Assembly: GCA_044868005.1 (NCBI GenBank)
Contig: JBIOVX010000065.1
Location: forward strand, 1-6,904
Reading direction: 5' to 3'
Source: DATARR01 sp044868005
GTDB taxonomy: Bacteria; Acidobacteriota; Thermoanaerobaculia; Multivoradales; UBA5704
Length of the DNA: 6,904 nt
Shown: positions 5,573 to 6,904 of the stretch, one piece after another
How positions within the stretch are numbered: the stretch's first letter is position 1
Layout of the letters: each line of letters opens with the position of its first letter
Notes under the pieces: generated by a model
What the model saw: the letters and a program-made list of their open reading frames with translations, nothing else
What the model was told of the DNA's origin: nothing
Databases searched by the model: none
Made by a program: the position numbers and the translations under genes

Positions 5573-6157
5573 ATGACGCGGGGAACGGAGCAGCCGACCG
5601 ACGAGGAACTGGTTGCGGCGATCCTCGCGGGAGATCGGGAACGCTTCGGCGACCTGATCGACCGTTACCAGGGTCGTCTCGTCAACTATCTTTTCCGCTT
5701 GCTGCGCAACGCGGACGACGCGCACGACCTGGCGCAGGAGGTCCTCGTCAAGGTGTACCAGGTTCTGGATCGGTACGACCCGCAGTACAAGTTCTCCACC
5801 TGGCTGTTCCGGGTGGCGCAGAACGCGGCGATCGACCAGATCCGGCGGCGGCGCCTCAAGGTGGTGTCGCTGCGGCAGGAGGACGAGGAGGGCGAAGGCC
5901 GCGATTGGGACTTGCCCTCCACCGAGCGCGGACCCTACGGCGAGATGCGCAATCGGGAGCGGGGAGGCGCGATCCAGGAGGCGATCGAGGGGCTTCCCTG
6001 GGAGTACCGGGAGCTGATCCTGCTGCGCCACTTCGGCGAGCTCCCCTACGAGGAGATCGCCAGGCTCAAGGGGATGCCTCTGGGCACGGTCAAGAACAAG
6101 CTCTTCCGCGGGCGGCAGATGCTCAAGGAGAAGCTCCAGGACTTTCTCAGCGATTGA
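5573..6157 (+). CDS. ECF-family RNA polymerase sigma factor (RpoE/SigW-like)
   Basis: The 194-residue product has the two-domain ECF layout. Region 2 covers about residues 10-92, with DLAQEVLVKVY in 2.1-2.2 and FSTWLFRVAQNAAIDQIRRRR in 2.3-2.4. An acidic linker follows (EDEEGEGRDWD). Region 4 covers about 126-190, with LPWEYRELILLRHFGELPYEEIA and the helix-turn-helix GTVKNKLFRGRQMLKEKL. It directs RNA polymerase to promoters of a regulon, probably one responding to envelope stress given the membrane anti-sigma partner. The ATG at 5573 is the only ATG or GTG start before the conserved domain; it has no Shine-Dalgarno sequence and lies just after the ECF promoter. The anti-sigma gene begins 22 bases after its stop. 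The exact ECF group cannot be assigned by eye. Confidence 0.96.
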   Translation: MTRGTEQPTDEELVAAILAGDRERFGDLIDRYQGRLVNYLFRLLRNADDAHDLAQEVLVKVYQVLDRYDPQYKFSTWLFRVAQNAAIDQIRRRRLKVVSLRQEDEEGEGRDWDLPSTERGPYGEMRNRERGGAIQEAIEGLPWEYRELILLRHFGELPYEEIARLKGMPLGTVKNKLFRGRQMLKEKLQDFLSD

Positions 6158-6169
6158 ACCCGTGGATGC

Positions 6170-6175
6170 GAGGAG
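6170..6175 (+). promoter_or_regulatory. Ribosome binding site of the anti-sigma gene
   Basis: GAGGAG lies 4 bases before the ATG at 6180, a little close but the best site nearby. It favours that ATG over the in-frame GTG at 6162, which would add six residues and has no such site. Confidence 0.55.
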
Positions 6176-6179
6176 CGTC

Positions 6180-6752
6180 ATGAACCAGCCGGATCACAGC
6201 ACCTACCGTGAATGGTTGAACCTGGAAGCCGACGGCAGGCTGTCCAGCGCCGAGCAGCACCGTCTGGACGAGCACCTGGCCGGCTGCGCCGAGTGCCGGC
6301 GGGAGCGTCAGGATCTGCTGGCTCTGGACGGTCTGCTGCAGCGCTCGGCGATCCCGGTGCGTTCCGGCTTCCGTACCGCGGTGATGTCCTCGCTCCCCGC
6401 CGCCGGTTGGGAGGCGCGGGCGCCGCGTGCCTGGCGGTTCCCGGCGGCGGTGTTGGTGGTCCTGGGCTGCCTCGCGGGTGCCCTGATGCTCGCCGGCTCC
6501 GCCTCCGCTCCCACGGGCTTTTCGGCCCTGCTCGCCGTTGGCGGTCTGTTCCGCGCCGCGGCCCTCGCCGGTGCCGGGCTGCTCGCCGCCTCCTGGAAAG
6601 GCATCGGCCTGGTGGTCGACGAGGTGATCTCCTCCCCCATGAGCCTCGGAGTCTTCGGCTTCCTGGTGCTCTGCCTCAACTTGCTGCTGTTCTCGCTGAT
6701 TCGCCGCCGGCGCCCGGCCGGGGCGGCGGCGCGGAAGGGCGGTCACCGGTAG
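6180..6752 (+). CDS. Membrane-bound zinc-finger (ZAS) anti-sigma factor
   Basis: The 190-residue product begins with a cytoplasmic anti-sigma domain holding the zinc-site motif H32-x3-C36-x2-C39 (HLAGCAEC), typical of factors that hold ECF sigma subunits inactive. The part from residue 87 on is hydrophobic. There is a clear helix at 88-106, a weaker Gly/Ala-rich stretch at 114-137 broken by R125, and a clear helix at 155-174, followed by RRRR and a basic tail. Two transmembrane helices would place both ends in the cytoplasm and fit the positive-inside rule better than three. It is cotranscribed with the sigma gene and is almost certainly its partner. The input signal is unknown. The start at 6180 is chosen because GAGGAG precedes it. 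Confidence 0.92.
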   Translation: MNQPDHSTYREWLNLEADGRLSSAEQHRLDEHLAGCAECRRERQDLLALDGLLQRSAIPVRSGFRTAVMSSLPAAGWEARAPRAWRFPAAVLVVLGCLAGALMLAGSASAPTGFSALLAVGGLFRAAALAGAGLLAASWKGIGLVVDEVISSPMSLGVFGFLVLCLNLLLFSLIRRRRPAGAAARKGGHR

Positions 6753-6784
6753 GCGCCCCGATTCCACCGTCTTACCCCGCGCGA

Positions 6785-6798
6785 CCTCACCCCAACCC
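6785..6798. repeat. Short motif shared with the palindromic element ends
   Basis: CCTCACCCCAACCC resembles the inner left part of the 2547-2683 element (CCTCACTCCCCTAACCCC at 2559-2576). It may be a remnant or a half unit of that repeat type. The match is short and C-rich, so chance is possible. Confidence 0.35.
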
Positions 6799-6799
6799 A

Positions 6800-6821
6800 G
6801 GGCGGCCACGCAGGGCCGCCC
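6800..6821 (+). terminator. GC hairpin after the sigma/anti-sigma operon, possible terminator
   Basis: GGGCGGCC (6800-6807) and GGCCGCCC (6814-6821) form a perfect 8-base-pair stem with the loop ACGCAG, 47 bases after the anti-sigma stop. No T-run follows (the next bases are CTACAG), so it is not a classical intrinsic terminator. It may instead block 3' decay or simply be a repeat. The right arm and loop recur at the left edge of the window after ccmE. Confidence 0.4.
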
Positions 6822-6826
6822 CTACA
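6805..6826. repeat. Dispersed palindromic repeat, copy 2
   Basis: This copy matches bases 1-22 of the window at 20 of 22 positions and is in the same orientation on the plus strand. It includes the right arm of the GC hairpin and the following CTACA. Confidence 0.7.
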
Positions 6827-6904
6827 GATCGTTCTGTGGTCGTCATGGGTTCGGTGCGTCGTGGGTACGAGGGGTGAAATTACCTCCAGGCGACCTGTAG
6901 GGGC
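6818..6904. repeat. Inverted repeat pair at the right window end
   Basis: GCCCCTACAGATCG (6818-6831) is matched in inverted orientation by 6891-6904 at 13 of 14 positions, with about 59 bases between. The second arm runs to the last base of the window, so the repeat unit is cut there. No gene is seen between the arms; the only open frame is about ten codons long. The pair looks like a larger intergenic palindromic element whose other half continues outside. Confidence 0.6.

Noticed and set aside
6845..6877. A ten-codon frame starting at ATG between the terminal repeats
   Set aside because: It is too short, lies within repeat DNA and has no ribosome site.
1..6904. CRISPR array, tRNA, rRNA, integrase or toxin-antitoxin module
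   Set aside because: No regularly spaced direct repeats, no cloverleaf-like or rRNA-like segment and no recombinase or toxin motif were found on either strand by reading.

Overview
The window is a very GC-rich bacterial segment (no tools were used; this is by reading). It carries one leftward operon and one rightward series of genes that diverge from a ~230 bp intergenic region. System I cytochrome c maturation genes, a lipoprotein signal and an ECF sigma factor with a membrane anti-sigma factor point to a Gram-negative (diderm) bacterium. The gene style resembles Acidobacteriota, Myxococcota or related deep lineages, but the sequence shown does not fix the phylum. Both window ends lie inside copies of the same short palindromic repeat, so this may be a whole contig that broke at dispersed repeats.

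Minus strand, 34-2479: a compact ccmABCDE operon read right to left. It encodes the ATPase CcmA, the permease CcmB, the heme-handling membrane protein CcmC, a 40-residue CcmD and the heme chaperone CcmE. Genes overlap (ATGA junctions at ccmB/ccmC and ccmD/ccmE) or are separated by only a few bases. The most striking point is that CcmE has Cys in place of the heme-binding His (C118-x3-Y122), the hallmark of the variant 'system I*'. ccmF, ccmG and ccmH are not in the window.

Intergenic, 2480-2712: a REPIN-like element (about 2547-2683) with 18-base near-perfect terminal inverted repeats and two internal hairpins lies between the two divergent units.

Plus strand, 2713-5510: a HEAT-repeat lipoprotein with a C-terminal cyclophilin domain, a secreted thioredoxin-fold protein with a CxxS active site, and a 56-residue two-helix membrane protein, with gaps of about 12 bases. 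All are predicted to act in or at the cell envelope.

Plus strand, 5540-6752: an ECF sigma factor and its zinc-binding (HxxxCxxC) membrane anti-sigma factor. They follow a textbook ECF promoter, TGAAAC-N16-CGTATC, whose -10 ends five bases before the sigma ATG. This suggests autoregulation and a leaderless or nearly leaderless mRNA. The anti-sigma gene is followed by a GC hairpin that belongs to the repeat family seen at both window ends.

Most of the window is ordinary envelope and redox housekeeping. The points worth following are the Cys-type CcmE, the ECF promoter with its leaderless layout, the REPIN-like element and the HEAT-cyclophilin fusion.
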